Positions 22,505 to 32,885 of a DNA stretch of 64,000 nucleotides are shown here, piece by piece; the first letter of the stretch is position 1; every line of letters begins with the position of its first letter. The DNA comes from Pseudomonas sp. CFII64 (lineage in GTDB: Bacteria; Pseudomonadota; Gammaproteobacteria; Pseudomonadales; Pseudomonadaceae), in assembly GCF_000416235.1 (NCBI RefSeq), contig NZ_ATLO01000017.1:1-64000 (forward strand). The letters run 5' to 3'. The position numbers were made by a program, and so were the translations under genes. The notes below the pieces were generated by a model. The model made no database searches and had not been told where the DNA came from. It was given only the letters and a program-made list of their open reading frames with translations.

Positions 22505-23203
22505 TCAGGCCTTCCGTGGCGCGAGATAGCCCAGCCAGCGGTGTTCCGCCAGCTTGAACAGTCGCACCAGAATGAATGTCAGGCACAGGTAGAACACGCC
22601 TGCGGTAATGAACGCCTCGAACGGCAAATAATACTGGGCGTTGACCGAGCGGGCCGCGCCGGTAATGTCGAGCAGCGTGACAATGGACGCCAGACTGGTG
22701 GTCTGCAGCATCATGATCACTTCATTGCTGTATTGCGGCAGCGCCCGACGCAGCGCCGAGGGCAGCAGAATCCGTCGATACAGCATGGCCTTGGACATGC
22801 CCATGGCGCGGGCCGCTTCGATCTCACCGGCGGGCGTGGCTTTCAGGCTGCCGGCGATGATTTCCGCGGTATAGGCGCTGGTATTCACGGCAAATGCCAG
22901 ACAGGCGCAGAAGGTCGCGCTGGACAGCAGCGGCCAGAGAAAACTTTCCCGCACCACCGCAAATTGCGCCAGCCCGTAATAGATGAGAAACAGCTGCACC
23001 AGCATCGGCGTGCCACGAATCACGTAGGTGAACAGCCAGGCCGGCATATTTATCCAGCGGTTTTTCGAGACGCGCATCAAACCCAGCGGCAATGCGGCCA
23101 GCAGGCCGAAAAACAGCGAAATCGCCAGCAACTTGAGGGTAATCAGCATGCCGCTGAAATACATCGGCAGGCTATCCCAGACGACGGTGTAGTCGAAGAT
23201 CAT
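22505..23203 (-). CDS. aotM: Arginine/ornithine ABC transporter, permease AotM
   Basis: The 232-residue inner-membrane subunit of the HisM/ArtM type. It has about five membrane helices and the EAA loop ATPAGEIEAARAMGMSKAMLYRRILLPSALRRALP that contacts the ATPase. Its start overlaps the stop of aotQ by four bases (ATGA), so the two permeases are translationally coupled and form the heterodimeric channel. Confidence 0.94.
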   Translation of the reverse strand: MIFDYTVVWDSLPMYFSGMLITLKLLAISLFFGLLAALPLGLMRVSKNRWINMPAWLFTYVIRGTPMLVQLFLIYYGLAQFAVVRESFLWPLLSSATFCACLAFAVNTSAYTAEIIAGSLKATPAGEIEAARAMGMSKAMLYRRILLPSALRRALPQYSNEVIMMLQTTSLASIVTLLDITGAARSVNAQYYLPFEAFITAGVFYLCLTFILVRLFKLAEHRWLGYLAPRKA

Positions 23204-23889
23204 AGGTCAGCCGCCCTTACGCCTACCGAGTAGCGTTTTTCGATGAAGCGCAGAATCAGCAGCGAGACGCTGGTGATCACCAGATACATCGCGGCCACGG
23301 CCAGAAAAAAGGTAAACGGCTCGCGAGTCGCATCGGCCGCCTGCTTGGCCTTGAACATCATGTCCTGCAGACCAACCACGGAAATCAGCGCGGTGGCCTT
23401 GGTCAGTACCAGCCAGTTATTGGTGAAGCCTGGAATCGCCAGGCGAATCATCTGCGGCACCAATATCCGGAAAAATACGTTGAAGCGGCTCATCCCGTAC
23501 GCCATGCCGGCTTCGGACTGGCCTTTGGGAATCGCCATGAAGGCGCCGCGAAAGGTCTCCGAGAGGTAGGCGCCGAAGATGAACCCCAGCGTGCCGATCC
23601 CCGCAGCCAATGGACTGAGCTCGATGTAGTCGTCATAGCCGACCATCGGCGCCACGGCGTTGAGCACGCTCTGCCCGCCATAGAAAATCAGCAGAATCAG
23701 CACCAGATCGGGAATCCCGCGGATTACCGTGGAGTACAGATCACCCAACACTGCAAGTTGTCGCACCGGCGACAGACGCAGCGCCACGCCAATCAGGCCG
23801 AGAACAATGGCCAGCGCCATCGACGACAAGGCCAGTTGCAGCGTCAGCCATGCACCTTCGAGGATGACAGCCCCGTAGCCTTTCAACAT
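23200..23889 (-). CDS. aotQ: Arginine/ornithine ABC transporter, permease AotQ
   Basis: A 229-residue HisQ-type permease with about five membrane helices and an EAA loop (AIPKGQSEAGMAYGMSRFNVFFRILVPQM). The partner of AotM, with a four-base overlap between the two genes. The binding-protein gene aotJ lies 84 bp upstream. Confidence 0.94.
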   Translation of the reverse strand: MLKGYGAVILEGAWLTLQLALSSMALAIVLGLIGVALRLSPVRQLAVLGDLYSTVIRGIPDLVLILLIFYGGQSVLNAVAPMVGYDDYIELSPLAAGIGTLGFIFGAYLSETFRGAFMAIPKGQSEAGMAYGMSRFNVFFRILVPQMIRLAIPGFTNNWLVLTKATALISVVGLQDMMFKAKQAADATREPFTFFLAVAAMYLVITSVSLLILRFIEKRYSVGVRAADL

Positions 23890-23973
23890 GATGTGCGGTC
23901 CTCACGGTTGGGTGTGAAAATGGCGCAAGAACGACCGTTGCCTGCGCCATTTCAAGGGGTAGCTTCGGACGAC

Positions 23974-24750
23974 TTATTGGCCGTAAACGTCGAAATCGAA
24001 GTACTTGTCCTGGATTTTCTTGTACTCGCCATTGGCGCGAATGGCAGTAATGGCAGCGTTGATCTTGTCCAGATTGGCCTTGTCGCCTTTACGTACGGCA
24101 ATACCGATGCCGTCGCCAAAGTACGCAGCGTCAGTAAACGCCGGGCCAACGAAAGCGTAGCCTTTGCCTGCGTCGGTTTTCAGGAAACCGTCCTGCAGCA
24201 GGGTGGCGTCAGCCACGGTGCCATCGAGACGACCGGCCTGGATGTCCAGGTAGATTTCGTTCTGCGAAGCGTAGGATTTGATCTCGGCGCCCAGCGGCTC
24301 AAGTTTTTCCTTGGCGAAACGGTCATGGATCGAACCGCGCTGCACGCCAATTTTCTTGCCCTTGAGCTCAGCAAGGCTGTCGCTGACCGTGGTGCCGTCC
24401 TTCATCACCAGACGCGCCTGGGTGCTGTAGTAGCGACCGGTGAAATCCACGGATTTCTTGCGGTCTTCGGTGATGGACATCGAGGACAGGATCGCGTCGA
24501 TCTTGCGCACTTTGAGTGCCGGGATCAGGCCATCGAATTCCTGCTCGACCCAGGTGCACTTGACCTTCATCTCGGCACACAGGGCGTTGCCGATGTCGTA
24601 GTCAAAACCAACGATGCTGCCATCCGGAGCCTTGGAGGCAAACGGCGGGTAAGCGGCTTCGATGCCGATTTTCAGCGGTTTTTCGTCAGCAAACGTTGGC
24701 TGCGCCAGCACAGACAGCGCCAGTGCACCAAGAAGCATGAGCTTTTTCAT
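23974..24750 (-). CDS. aotJ: Arginine/ornithine periplasmic binding protein AotJ
   Basis: The 258-residue solute-binding protein (family 3) delivers arginine/ornithine to AotQM. It has a signal peptide ([21 protein letters not shown]) and the family signature [30 protein letters not shown], followed by [20 protein letters not shown]. The start was placed at 24750, directly before the signal peptide. It is the first gene of the aot operon; its promoter should lie in the long upstream gap. Confidence 0.95.
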   Translation of the reverse strand: MKKLMLLGALALSVLAQPTFADEKPLKIGIEAAYPPFASKAPDGSIVGFDYDIGNALCAEMKVKCTWVEQEFDGLIPALKVRKIDAILSSMSITEDRKKSVDFTGRYYSTQARLVMKDGTTVSDSLAELKGKKIGVQRGSIHDRFAKEKLEPLGAEIKSYASQNEIYLDIQAGRLDGTVADATLLQDGFLKTDAGKGYAFVGPAFTDAAYFGDGIGIAVRKGDKANLDKINAAITAIRANGEYKKIQDKYFDFDVYGQ

Positions 24751-25195
24751 TCTTAGGACTCCGTCGGTAAACACGACAAATGGCAGAGTGAGCGAGAGCC
24801 CAAAATGCGGAGAGATGATGAAGACTGTGACGCCCGACAGGCGAGGCCGGAATCCGGGCCCGCAAACCTTGGGCGAGTGATCGGCATTTTAACGACAGGC
24901 TCGAAGTCGATATTTCTTCAATGCGACAACTAGTTACAGAAGCATCGAAAAAACAGACCGGACTTATTGACAGCTATTGCAGATTATGCAATGCGAAAAG
25001 AAGGCTAACCGATCTATACAGCAAGATACGCGCCCATTATTGGCAAAGCCTTGTAATACGGCAAGCGCAGCGTTGATCGCGTTTATTTTTCTGGAGAGTA
25101 GCGCACCAATCTCCTACAAAACTGAGGCGCATCGCCCCATAAATGCGCGTCGGGTTACATCCAGCGGCGCGTGGGTAACATATGGATATATATCT

Positions 25196-25290
25196 GTTGG
25201 AGCGAGAGCGAGGCTTGCCCGCGAAGAACGCTAATGCGGTAAGTCTGCCCCCCCGAGGTGCTTGATTCGCGGGCAAGCCACGCTCCAACA
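25196..25290. repeat. Paired REP palindrome (GTTGGAGCG family)
   Basis: GTTGGAGCG...GAGGCTTGCCCGCGAA is mirrored by TTCGCGGGCAAGCCACGCTCCAAC. The left arm carries an extra GAGAGC insertion. The same family occurs at 37093, and close variants at 33547 and 39747. Confidence 0.8.
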
Positions 25291-25338
25291 GGCGGCGACC
25301 AGCCCGGCTTTTGATGTTCGCTTTTACGTGCCACGTTC

Positions 25339-25565
25339 TGGCAGACGCCGCCAAACGCGCGTCGGGAGGCTGAGCGCAGGTGTCGGGGTGAGGTGCGCTC
25401 GGCATGGATGCCGAGCGAGCGCCGTTGGGCCAGGGATGGCCCGTCGGCGCGTCGCCTCACCCCGACGCCGGAGCGAAGGAACCGCCGCGAAGCGGGGGCC
25501 GGACGTCAGCGCAGATGGTTTCGTCCTTTTGCCGAAACAAAAGGACTCGACCGCCAGGGCGAAAC
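25339..25565. repeat. Recurrent Pseudomonas intergenic element (GC-rich)
   Basis: The stretch with GGCATGGATGCCGAGCGAGCG, TTGGGCCAGGGATGGCCCG, GACGCCGGAGCGAAGGAACC and CCTTTTGCCGAAACAAAAGG matches, in my memory, a degenerate element found many times between Pseudomonas genes and often mis-annotated as small proteins. It has several nested hairpins. I cannot run the search that would confirm this. Confidence 0.55.
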
Positions 25566-25773
25566 CTCACTAAGCCGCACCGCAAATGTTGTTGGCGCAA
25601 CCCGATTCGAAGCGCGGCACCAGAATAAGTAGCGTCTGATCAATGCGCACCGGCAACAGAGACAACTTGCTGGCGAATCAGTCTCTCAGGCACTGAAGCT
25701 CTGCCGCATGTACCGGCCCTTCGCGAGCAAGCCCGCTCCCACAAGAATCGTGCAGTGCAATAACCGAGCACAT

Positions 25774-25810
25774 AAAAAACCCCGCCAGGCTTTCACCGGG
25801 CGGGGTTTTT
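25774..25810 (-). terminator. Terminator after acs
   Basis: AAAAAACCCCGCC pairs with GGCGGGGTTTTT around a short loop, 12 bp beyond the acs stop. Strong stem with A/T runs on both sides. Confidence 0.88.
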
Positions 25811-25822
25811 GGGCGGCCTTTA

Positions 25823-27778
25823 TCAGGCGGCAGTCATGGTCTTGTGCGTCTGGATCAAATGCTCAACGACGCTCGGATCGGCGAGGGTGGAGATATCGCC
25901 CAGCGTGTCATATTCGCCGGTGGCAATCTTGCGCAGAATGCGGCGCATGATTTTCCCGGAGCGGGTTTTCGGCAGACCCGGCGCCCACTGGATGACATCC
26001 GGTGAAGCAATCGGGCCGATTTCCTTGCGCACCCAGTTACGCAACTCAAGACGCAGCGCCTCATCCGGCACTTCGCCGCCATTGAGCGTGACGTAAACGT
26101 AGATGCCCTGCCCTTTCAAGTCGTGAGGCACGCCGACCACAGCTGCTTCGGCGACTTTCGGGTGGGCAACCATCGCGCTTTCGATTTCGGCAGTGCCCAT
26201 GCGGTGGCCGGACACGTTGAGCACGTCGTCCACGCGACCGGTGATCCAGTAGTAACCGTCTTCGTCACGACGCGCACCGTCACCGGTGAAGTACATGCCA
26301 CGGAAGGTCTTGAAGTAGGTGTCGACGAAACGGTCGTGATCGCCGTACAGCGTGCGGGACTGGCCCGGCCAGGAATCGAGGATGACCAGATTGCCTTCGG
26401 CCGCGCCTTCGATCAGGTTCCCCAGGTTGTCCACCAGGGCCGGAATCACGCCAAAGAATGGACGCGTCGCCGAGCCGGGCTTCAAGGCGGTAGCGCCTGG
26501 CAGCGGGCTGATCAGGATGCCGCCGGTTTCGGTCTGCCACCAGGTGTCGACAATCGGGCAGTTCTTCTTGCCGACAGTGTTGTAGTACCAGTTCCACGCC
26601 TCAGGGTTGATTGGCTCACCCACCGAGCCCAACAGACGCAGGCTCGAACCGTCAGCGCCGTCCACGGCCTTGGTGCCTTCGGCCATCATGGCGCGAATGG
26701 CGGTCGGGGCGGTATAGAGGATGTTGACCTTGTGCTTGTCGACGATTTTCGACACCCGGGTAATGTCCGGATAGTTCGGAACACCTTCGAACAGCAGCGT
26801 GGTCGCGCCGTTGGCCAGCGGGCCGTAGACGATGTAGCTGTGACCGGTCACCCAGCCGACGTCAGCGGTGCACCAGTAAACTTCGCCCGGACGGTAGTCA
26901 AACACCCGCTCGTGAGTCAGTGCGGCGTAGACCAGATAGCCAGCAGTGGTGTGCAGCACGCCCTTGGGTTTGCCCGTCGAGCCGGAGGTGTAAAGGATGA
27001 ACAACGACTCTTCGGCGCCCATTTCTTTCGGTGCGCAGGTGGCCGATGCCACTTCCAGCAACGAGTGGTACCAGATGTCGCGATGGCGGTTCCATTCGAT
27101 CTCGCCGCCGGTGCGTTTGCAGACAATGACTTTCTGCACGCTGGCGGTTTCAGGGTTGGTCAACGCACGGTCGACGTTGGCTTTCATGGCGGTTTTCTTG
27201 CCGCCACGCAGACCTTCGTCGGCGGTGATCACCACTTTGGACTGGCAATCGATGATGCGTCCGGCCAGCGCTTCCGGAGAGAAGCCGCCGAATACCACAG
27301 AGTGAATGGCTCCGATCCGGGCGCACGCCAGCATGGCGACTACAGCCTCGGGGATCATCGGCATATAGATAGTCACCACGTCGCCGCGATGCACATCCTG
27401 GCCGCGCAGGGCGTTGGCGAACTTGCAGACTTCGGTATGCAGTTCGCGGTAAGTGATGTTGCGGCTCTCGGAAGGATCGTCGCCTTCCCAGATGATGGCG
27501 ATGGAGTCGCCGCGTTCTTCCAGGTGACGGTCCAGGCAGTTATAGGCAACGTTCAGCGTGCCGTCGGCGAACCATTTGATGTCGACCCGGTGATCGTCGA
27601 AGGAGGTCTGCTTGACCGAGGTGAAAGGCTTGATCCAGTCGAGGCGCTTGGCCTGCTCACGCCAGAAGCCATCGGGGTTGACCACTGACTGCTGATACAT
27701 GGCCTTGTAGGTCGCCTCATCGGTCAGCGTTGTCGCTGCAACTTCTGGGCGGACGGGGTACAGGGAAGCTGCACTCAT
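25823..27778 (-). CDS. acsA: Acetyl-CoA synthetase (AMP-forming)
   Basis: Activates acetate to acetyl-CoA through acetyl-AMP. The 651-residue ANL-family enzyme has the P-loop-like [21 protein letters not shown] (about residues 265-285), WWQTETGG, the hinge [14 protein letters not shown] and the C-terminal lysine motif [13 protein letters not shown], whose lysine is acetylated by Pat-type enzymes in relatives. I used the ATG at 27778, behind GAGG; an upstream in-frame extension has no support. It stands alone with its own terminator. Confidence 0.96.
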   Translation of the reverse strand: MSAASLYPVRPEVAATTLTDEATYKAMYQQSVVNPDGFWREQAKRLDWIKPFTSVKQTSFDDHRVDIKWFADGTLNVAYNCLDRHLEERGDSIAIIWEGDDPSESRNITYRELHTEVCKFANALRGQDVHRGDVVTIYMPMIPEAVVAMLACARIGAIHSVVFGGFSPEALAGRIIDCQSKVVITADEGLRGGKKTAMKANVDRALTNPETASVQKVIVCKRTGGEIEWNRHRDIWYHSLLEVASATCAPKEMGAEESLFILYTSGSTGKPKGVLHTTAGYLVYAALTHERVFDYRPGEVYWCTADVGWVTGHSYIVYGPLANGATTLLFEGVPNYPDITRVSKIVDKHKVNILYTAPTAIRAMMAEGTKAVDGADGSSLRLLGSVGEPINPEAWNWYYNTVGKKNCPIVDTWWQTETGGILISPLPGATALKPGSATRPFFGVIPALVDNLGNLIEGAAEGNLVILDSWPGQSRTLYGDHDRFVDTYFKTFRGMYFTGDGARRDEDGYYWITGRVDDVLNVSGHRMGTAEIESAMVAHPKVAEAAVVGVPHDLKGQGIYVYVTLNGGEVPDEALRLELRNWVRKEIGPIASPDVIQWAPGLPKTRSGKIMRRILRKIATGEYDTLGDISTLADPSVVEHLIQTHKTMTAA

Positions 27779-28132
27779 CTTGGTTACCTCGGTGGATAGT
27801 TGTTGTTTTATGTGTCCGTTGTAACCGGCTGTCGGTCCCGGGACCATTCGACGATGGTCTTACCGCCTTGCAACCCTACACCACAATCAGGCTACAAGCC
27901 CCGTATCACGGTGCAGATACGCCAAACGAAGCAAGACTAAAGAACGAGCGACGCCGGGGTTCCGGCAGCAGCGAATCGGATTATTACGGATTTGCTCAAT
28001 AGTGTTTATCAAAACCCTTTGTATATGAACGAGGCACAGAGGCATAGAATCAATCTCGCCAACACGGCAAACCGATTAACAACTGACAGCCCCCACACGG
28101 CTTGTTAATCAACGAAACCGACACTCGATTCA

Positions 28133-28157
28133 CACATAACCCCACAAGGGTTATGTG
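28133..28157. promoter_or_regulatory. Perfect 10-bp inverted repeat upstream of the DUF2790 gene
   Basis: CACATAACCC, five bases, GGGTTATGTG. It lies 31 bp before the start codon at 28189. It could be an operator or a 5'-leader hairpin. The rest of the gap back to the acs start shows nothing further that I can name. Confidence 0.6.
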
Positions 28158-28188
28158 ACCCCTTTCGAATTCAATAAGGTAATACGCA

Positions 28189-28455
28189 ATGAAAGCTTCA
28201 CTGCTGGTTCTGGCCCTTTGTGGTTTCAGTGCAGTTGCAATGGCTGAAGAGTCAGGTGCAAAAGTTGCTGTACAACAAGCCCGCGCCGAGCAATACACCT
28301 ATGGCAGCCACCCGGACATCGCCAAAGTGGTTTCCGTCAGCAATGTTCCAAACGTCTGCGCCGTAGTGCCGATGCGCATGACCTACCTGGATTCCCAAGG
28401 CCAGCAGCACGTCATGGCGTATCAGATAATGGGTAATGGTTGCAGCAACGGTTGA
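28189..28455 (+). CDS. Exported DUF2790-family protein
   Basis: An 88-residue protein with a clear signal peptide (MKASLLVLALCGFSAVAMA), then a short mature domain with the DUF2790 pattern: HPDIAKVVSVSNVPNVCAVVPMRMTYLDSQGQQHVMAYQIMGNGCSNG, in which two cysteines can form a disulphide. Pseudomonads carry several paralogues; some are reported as copper- or stress-responsive, but function is not settled. The start has AAGGTAAT upstream. A strong inverted repeat precedes it and a weak hairpin (28482-28510) follows. Confidence 0.82.
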   Translation: MKASLLVLALCGFSAVAMAEESGAKVAVQQARAEQYTYGSHPDIAKVVSVSNVPNVCAVVPMRMTYLDSQGQQHVMAYQIMGNGCSNG

Positions 28456-28481
28456 TCCAGACCGCTTCGCGCAGGATGCCA

Positions 28482-28510
28482 ACGTCTCCCGGAGAAATCC
28501 CTGGAGACGT
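28482..28510 (+). terminator. Possible hairpin after the DUF2790 gene
   Basis: ACGTCTCC pairs with GGAGACGT around 13 bases, 26 bp after the stop. No strong T run follows, so terminator activity is doubtful. Confidence 0.35.
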
Positions 28511-28630
28511 GGCCTCGTTTCTGTAGAAAGAACACTCCGCGCTGCCTGGCATCGAACATTAAACTTTATTCATACAATTAAAATGCTTGCGTGCTTAATC
28601 CTGCGCAACCTATTAAGCCTTAGTGCGAGC

Positions 28631-30190
28631 TTATTTCTTTTCCGCGCGCAATCCATAATCACGCAACTTGTTGGCGATCGTGGTGTGGGAAACGCCGAGT
28701 CGTTTGCCTAGTTGCCGACTGCTGGAATATTCCGGATACAGGCGTTGCAATACCGCCTTTTCAAACCGTCCGACGATCTCGTCCAGCCCGCCTTCCAGGG
28801 AAAACTCACGCAACGGTTCCCGCACGCCATATTCTGGCAATCGCACATGTTCAGCCTTGACCGCGCCCCCCTCACATAATGAAACCGCCTGAAACAACAC
28901 GTTCTCCAACTGTCGGATATTACCGGGCCAGTGGTAATGGGTCAGACGCTCCATCGCGGCCGGGGCCATTCGCGGCAGCGCACAGCCTATCTGCCGGCTG
29001 GCCTGATCGAGGAAGTGCTCAACCAACGGGCCCAATCCATCCAGGCATTCGCGCAACGGCGGGATATGCAGCGTCAGCACGTTGAGCCGGTGATAGAGAT
29101 CCTCGCGAAACTCGCCTCTGGCGCACAGTTCGGACAGATCCTTCTGGGTCGAGCAGATCACCCGCACATCCAGATAAACCTCTTCCTCGCTGCCCACCCG
29201 ACGAAAGCAGCCGTCTTGCAGGAATCGCAGCAGTTTGGCCTGCATCCGCGCACTCAGTTCGCCGACGCCATCGAGGAACAACGTGCCGCCCGCCGTCAAC
29301 TCAAGCAGCCCGAGCTTGCCTTCGACGCGCGCGCCGTCGAAGGCGCCCGGCCCGTAGCCGAACAATTCCGTCTCGGCCATGGATTCGGACAAGCCTGCGC
29401 AATTCATTGCCATCAACGGCGACTGCCCGCGCGGGCTGGCCAGGTGACAGGCGCGAGCCAGCAGCTCCTTGCCGGTGCCGGTTTCGCCTTCGATCAACAA
29501 CGGCGCATCCAGCGGCGCCATGCGGCGAGCTTCACGCACCACGGCCGCCATGACTCTGGAACTCTGGAAGATGCTGTCGAAGCCGCGTAATTCCTGCTTG
29601 CGCACTTGATAGATGCGCTCGCCCACCAGGTCCGCGCGATGCAAGGTCAACACCGCGCCGGCCATGGCTTCGCTGTCGTCATGCTGGGACTGCAACGGCG
29701 CGATATCAGCCAGGAACACGTCGCCGCGCACCTTGACCCGCAGGCCATTGATTCGTGATTTATGGGCGCGCACCAGTTCCGGCAGATCGAAGTCTTCGGC
29801 GTAACGAGACAGTGCAATGCCCGGCACTTCATCGACCCGAACACCCAGCAACTGCGCGGCGGCCCGATTGGCGGCGACGATGGAGCCGCCCATGTCGATG
29901 GACATCACCGGAAACTCCAGGGCACCCAACAGCGCGTTCAGCTCCATATGCCGACGTTCGCTGGGCATCAGTCCTACGCGCTTTACGCCAAAAACGCCGG
30001 GAATCGCTTCGAACTTCGGGCGCAAGGCCTGGAACTGCATGTTGATCAGGTTCGGACAATGCAGGTAGATCGCATCACCCTGCTCGCCGCCCACCTCACC
30101 TCGGGCCACATTGACGCCGTAGTTGACCAGCAAATCGAGGATATCGCGGGTCATGCCGATGCGATTGAGGCAATGGACTTTGATGCGCAT
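28631..30190 (-). CDS. phhR: Aromatic amino acid regulator PhhR (TyrR-type, AAA+)
   Basis: Activates phenylalanine/tyrosine catabolic genes. The 519-residue TyrR homologue has an N-terminal ACT domain (MRIKVHCLNRIGMTRDILDLLVNYG), a PAS domain (about 80-180) and an AAA+ core with Walker A GETGTGKE (about 236-243) and the Walker B-region GGTLFLDGVGELS. A Fis-type HTH closes the protein (SSRQLGKRLGVSHTTIANKLRDYGL). The GAFTGA loop needed to contact sigma-54 is not clear: GYGPGAFDGARVEG is seen instead, which fits TyrR/PhhR proteins acting with sigma-70. It is divergent from phhABC. Confidence 0.95.
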   Translation of the reverse strand: MRIKVHCLNRIGMTRDILDLLVNYGVNVARGEVGGEQGDAIYLHCPNLINMQFQALRPKFEAIPGVFGVKRVGLMPSERRHMELNALLGALEFPVMSIDMGGSIVAANRAAAQLLGVRVDEVPGIALSRYAEDFDLPELVRAHKSRINGLRVKVRGDVFLADIAPLQSQHDDSEAMAGAVLTLHRADLVGERIYQVRKQELRGFDSIFQSSRVMAAVVREARRMAPLDAPLLIEGETGTGKELLARACHLASPRGQSPLMAMNCAGLSESMAETELFGYGPGAFDGARVEGKLGLLELTAGGTLFLDGVGELSARMQAKLLRFLQDGCFRRVGSEEEVYLDVRVICSTQKDLSELCARGEFREDLYHRLNVLTLHIPPLRECLDGLGPLVEHFLDQASRQIGCALPRMAPAAMERLTHYHWPGNIRQLENVLFQAVSLCEGGAVKAEHVRLPEYGVREPLREFSLEGGLDEIVGRFEKAVLQRLYPEYSSSRQLGKRLGVSHTTIANKLRDYGLRAEKK

Positions 30191-30315
30191 GGGGGGGTTG
30201 TCCTTGGCGGAGACGTTATTTTTATCGTGGGCCGAATTTTATCGGCAAGAATACGTTACAGCGCAAGGGCTGTTTAAGCGATTAGCGCTTGGCTATTTTC
30301 GAATACAGTGAAAAC

Positions 30316-30333
30316 TGTAAATAATTCGTTACG
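30316..30333 (+). promoter_or_regulatory. Candidate PhhR/TyrR box
   Basis: TGTAAA, six bases, GTTACG resembles the TyrR box TGTAAA-N6-TTTACA (first half exact, second half four of six). It lies in the 260-bp gap between divergent phhR and phhA. Confidence 0.4.
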
Positions 30334-30451
30334 GCCTTTACCCAATCGAGGTCCGGGTTGCGCGGTGATGTCCTTACAAAATTCGCAGGAAAAGGTATCT
30401 ATAGCTTCAGGCGTTCGACACAAATCGAAAAAGAGAACCCAGGAGAGCAGC

Positions 30452-31282
30452 ATGAGCCAGACGCGTTACGTGGCACGCGAGCCCGATGAGAACGGATTCA
30501 TTGACTATCCGGCCGCCGAGCATGCGGTGTGGAATACCTTGATTACCCGGCAAATGAAAGTCATCGAAGGCCGCGCCTGCCAGGAATACCTGGATGGCAT
30601 CGAGCAGCTGGCGCTGCCCCACGATCGCATTCCGCAGTTGAGTGAAATCAATGCAGTTCTAGAGGCTACGACCGGCTGGCAAGTCGCCCGCGTTCCAGCC
30701 CTGATCCCCTTCCAGACTTTTTTTGAGCTATTGGCCAGCAAGCGCTTTCCCGTCGCCACGTTCATACGCAGCGAAGAGGAACTGGACTACCTGCAAGAGC
30801 CCGATATCTTTCACGAAATATTCGGCCACTGCCCGCTGCTGACCAACCCCTGGTTCGCGGAATTTACCCACACCTACGGCAAGCTCGGCCTCAGCGCGAG
30901 CAAAGAGCAGCGCGTCTATCTGGCGCGGTTGTACTGGATGACCATCGAGTTCGGCCTGGTGGATACAGCCGAAGGTCGGCGGATCTACGGCGGCGGCATC
31001 CTTTCCTCGCCCAGGGAAGCGGTGTATAGCTTGTCGTCCGAGCCGGTGCATAAAGCCTTCGATCCGCTGGACGCAATGCGCACGCCATACCGTATCGATA
31101 TCCTGCAGCCTTTGTATTTTGTCCTGCCCGATCTCAAGCGGCTGTTTGATCTGGCCCACGAAGACATCATGGGCATGGTTGAGCAAGGCATGCAGCTGGG
31201 CTTGCACGCGCCGACCTTTGCACCGAAAAACCCATCCAGTGATTCATCCAGCTCTCTAATCAAAAAGCCTCATGCGGCCTGA
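30452..31282 (+). CDS. phhA: Phenylalanine 4-monooxygenase (hydroxylase)
   Basis: Hydroxylates phenylalanine to tyrosine using O2, Fe(II) and a pterin cofactor. The 276-residue monodomain bacterial enzyme has the iron-binding pattern [21 protein letters not shown] (two His, about residues 130-140), with the glutamate supplied further on ([11 protein letters not shown]). Start at 30452 because AGGAG lies seven bases upstream; longer in-frame extensions run back into the promoter. First gene of phhABC. Confidence 0.96.
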   Translation: MSQTRYVAREPDENGFIDYPAAEHAVWNTLITRQMKVIEGRACQEYLDGIEQLALPHDRIPQLSEINAVLEATTGWQVARVPALIPFQTFFELLASKRFPVATFIRSEEELDYLQEPDIFHEIFGHCPLLTNPWFAEFTHTYGKLGLSASKEQRVYLARLYWMTIEFGLVDTAEGRRIYGGGILSSPREAVYSLSSEPVHKAFDPLDAMRTPYRIDILQPLYFVLPDLKRLFDLAHEDIMGMVEQGMQLGLHAPTFAPKNPSSDSSSSLIKKPHAA

Positions 31283-31295
31283 ACAGGAATTGACC

Positions 31296-31652
31296 ATGAC
31301 TACCCTTAACCAAGCCCACTGCGAAGCCTGCCGCGCCGACGCGCCACAGGTCAGCGATGCCGAATTGCCCGAACTGATCAAGCAGATCCCGGACTGGAAC
31401 ATCGAGGTTCGCGACAGCGTGATGCAGCTGGAAAAGGTCTTCTTGTTCAAGAATTTCAAATTTGCGCTGGCATTTACCAACGCGGTCGGCGAAATTGCCG
31501 AAGCCGAAGGTCACCACCCCGGTTTGCTGACTGAATGGGGCAAGGTGACCGTCACTTGGTGGAGCCACTCGATCAAAGGGCTGCACCGTAACGACTTCAT
31601 CATGGCTGCCCGCACCGACGAGGTGGCCCGAGGCGCCGAGGGCCGCAAGTAA
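31296..31652 (+). CDS. phhB: Pterin-4a-carbinolamine dehydratase
   Basis: Recycles the pterin cofactor oxidised by PhhA. The 118-residue PCD/DCoH protein has the signature [23 protein letters not shown], with the catalytic His pair and a further His. Start at 31296, 13 bp after the phhA stop. Its TAA overlaps the ATG of phhC by one base. Confidence 0.96.
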   Translation: MTTLNQAHCEACRADAPQVSDAELPELIKQIPDWNIEVRDSVMQLEKVFLFKNFKFALAFTNAVGEIAEAEGHHPGLLTEWGKVTVTWWSHSIKGLHRNDFIMAARTDEVARGAEGRK

Positions 31653-32848
31653 TGCATTTCACCGATATCCAGCGAGTACCGGGCGATCCGATTCTGGGCC
31701 TGATTGACGCCTACGCCGCCGACACCAATCCCGACAAGTTCGACCTGGGCGTTGGCGTCTATAAAGACGCGATGGGCTTGACGACGATCCCCCGCGCGGT
31801 GAAGCGGGCCGAGCAGCGTCTGGTCGATGCGCAAATGACCAAGACCTACATCGGCGGCCACGGCGAACCCCGCTTCGGCCGCCTGATCAGCGAGCTGGTG
31901 CTGGGCGCCGGTTCACCGCTGCTCACCGAAAAACGCGTGAGTGCCACGCAGACGCCGGGCGGCACCGGGGCTTTGCGCCTGGCCGGCGACTTCATCGCCG
32001 AATGCCTGCCGGGGCGCGGTATCTGGCTCAGCGCGCCGACCTGGCCGATCCACGAAACCATCTTCGCCAAGGCCGGGTTGAAGGTCAGTCATTACCCTTA
32101 CGTGGGCAGCGACAATCGCCTGAACGTCGAGGCCATGCTGGAAACGCTGAACAGCGTGCCAACCGGCGACGTGGTGCTGTTGCATGCATGCTGCCACAAC
32201 CCGACGGGCTTCGACCTCTCTCACGACGATTGGCGCCGGGTGCTGGACATCGTGCGCAGCCGTAACCTGCTGCCGCTGATCGACTTCGCTTATCAGGGCT
32301 TCGGCGATGGCCTGGAAGCAGACGCCTGGGGCGTGCGGCTGCTTGCCGCCGAACTGCCGGAGCTGCTGATTACCAGTTCCTGCTCGAAAAACTTCGGCCT
32401 GTATCGGGATCGCACCGGTGCCTTGCTGGTCGTGGCCGGCGACGCGGAAAAATCCCAGGACGTGCGCAGCCAGTTGTCGTCGATTGCCCGCAACCTGTGG
32501 TCCAGCCCGCCGGATCACGGCGCTGCGGTGGTGGCGGAAATCCTCGGCAATCCCGAGCTGAAAAGCCTGTGGGCCGATGAAGTCGAGGAAATGCGCCAAC
32601 GTATCGCGCAACTGCGCAGCGGCTTGGTAGAGGCGCTGACGCCGCTGGGCCTGGGCGAACGTTTCGCGCACATCGCGACTCAACGCGGGATGTTTTCCTA
32701 TACCGGGCTGAACGACGATCAAGTGGCGCGCCTGCGCTACGAGCACAGCGTGTACATGGTCAACGCCGGCCGCGCCAACGTCGCCGGCATCGACGCGGCG
32801 CGCCTGGATCAGCTGGCGCTGGCGATTGCGGCGGTGTGCAAGGATTGA
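31652..32848 (+). CDS. phhC: Aromatic amino acid aminotransferase
   Basis: Transaminates tyrosine/phenylalanine to the keto acids. The 398-residue class I PLP enzyme shows DKFDLGVGVYKDAMG at the start, LLHACCHNPTGFDLSHDDW (Asn), IDFAYQGFGDG (Asp) and the Schiff-base lysine in LLITSSCSKNFGLYRDRTGAL (about residue 247). The start codon overlaps the phhB stop (TAATG). Last gene of the phh operon; a REP pair follows 37 bp downstream. Confidence 0.95.
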   Translation: MHFTDIQRVPGDPILGLIDAYAADTNPDKFDLGVGVYKDAMGLTTIPRAVKRAEQRLVDAQMTKTYIGGHGEPRFGRLISELVLGAGSPLLTEKRVSATQTPGGTGALRLAGDFIAECLPGRGIWLSAPTWPIHETIFAKAGLKVSHYPYVGSDNRLNVEAMLETLNSVPTGDVVLLHACCHNPTGFDLSHDDWRRVLDIVRSRNLLPLIDFAYQGFGDGLEADAWGVRLLAAELPELLITSSCSKNFGLYRDRTGALLVVAGDAEKSQDVRSQLSSIARNLWSSPPDHGAAVVAEILGNPELKSLWADEVEEMRQRIAQLRSGLVEALTPLGLGERFAHIATQRGMFSYTGLNDDQVARLRYEHSVYMVNAGRANVAGIDAARLDQLALAIAAVCKD

Positions 32849-32885
32849 TCAGCGACAAGCGCGTTCCGAACGACTACGTCATTGC

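Larger units (their letters stand above)
24775..25773. other. Gene-free 1-kb stretch with repeats
   Basis: No open frame here looks coding in length, start signal or composition. The part near 24775-25000 should hold the aotJ promoter. A paired REP lies at 25196-25290, a longer recurrent intergenic element at about 25339-25565, and a half-REP at 25719-25742. AT-rich runs alternate with very GC-rich ones. Confidence 0.7.

Noticed and set aside
25262..25632. Three overlapping short frames before acs
   Set aside because: They lie in the recurrent intergenic element and in REP arms, with Arg/Gly-rich products typical of non-coding GC-rich DNA.
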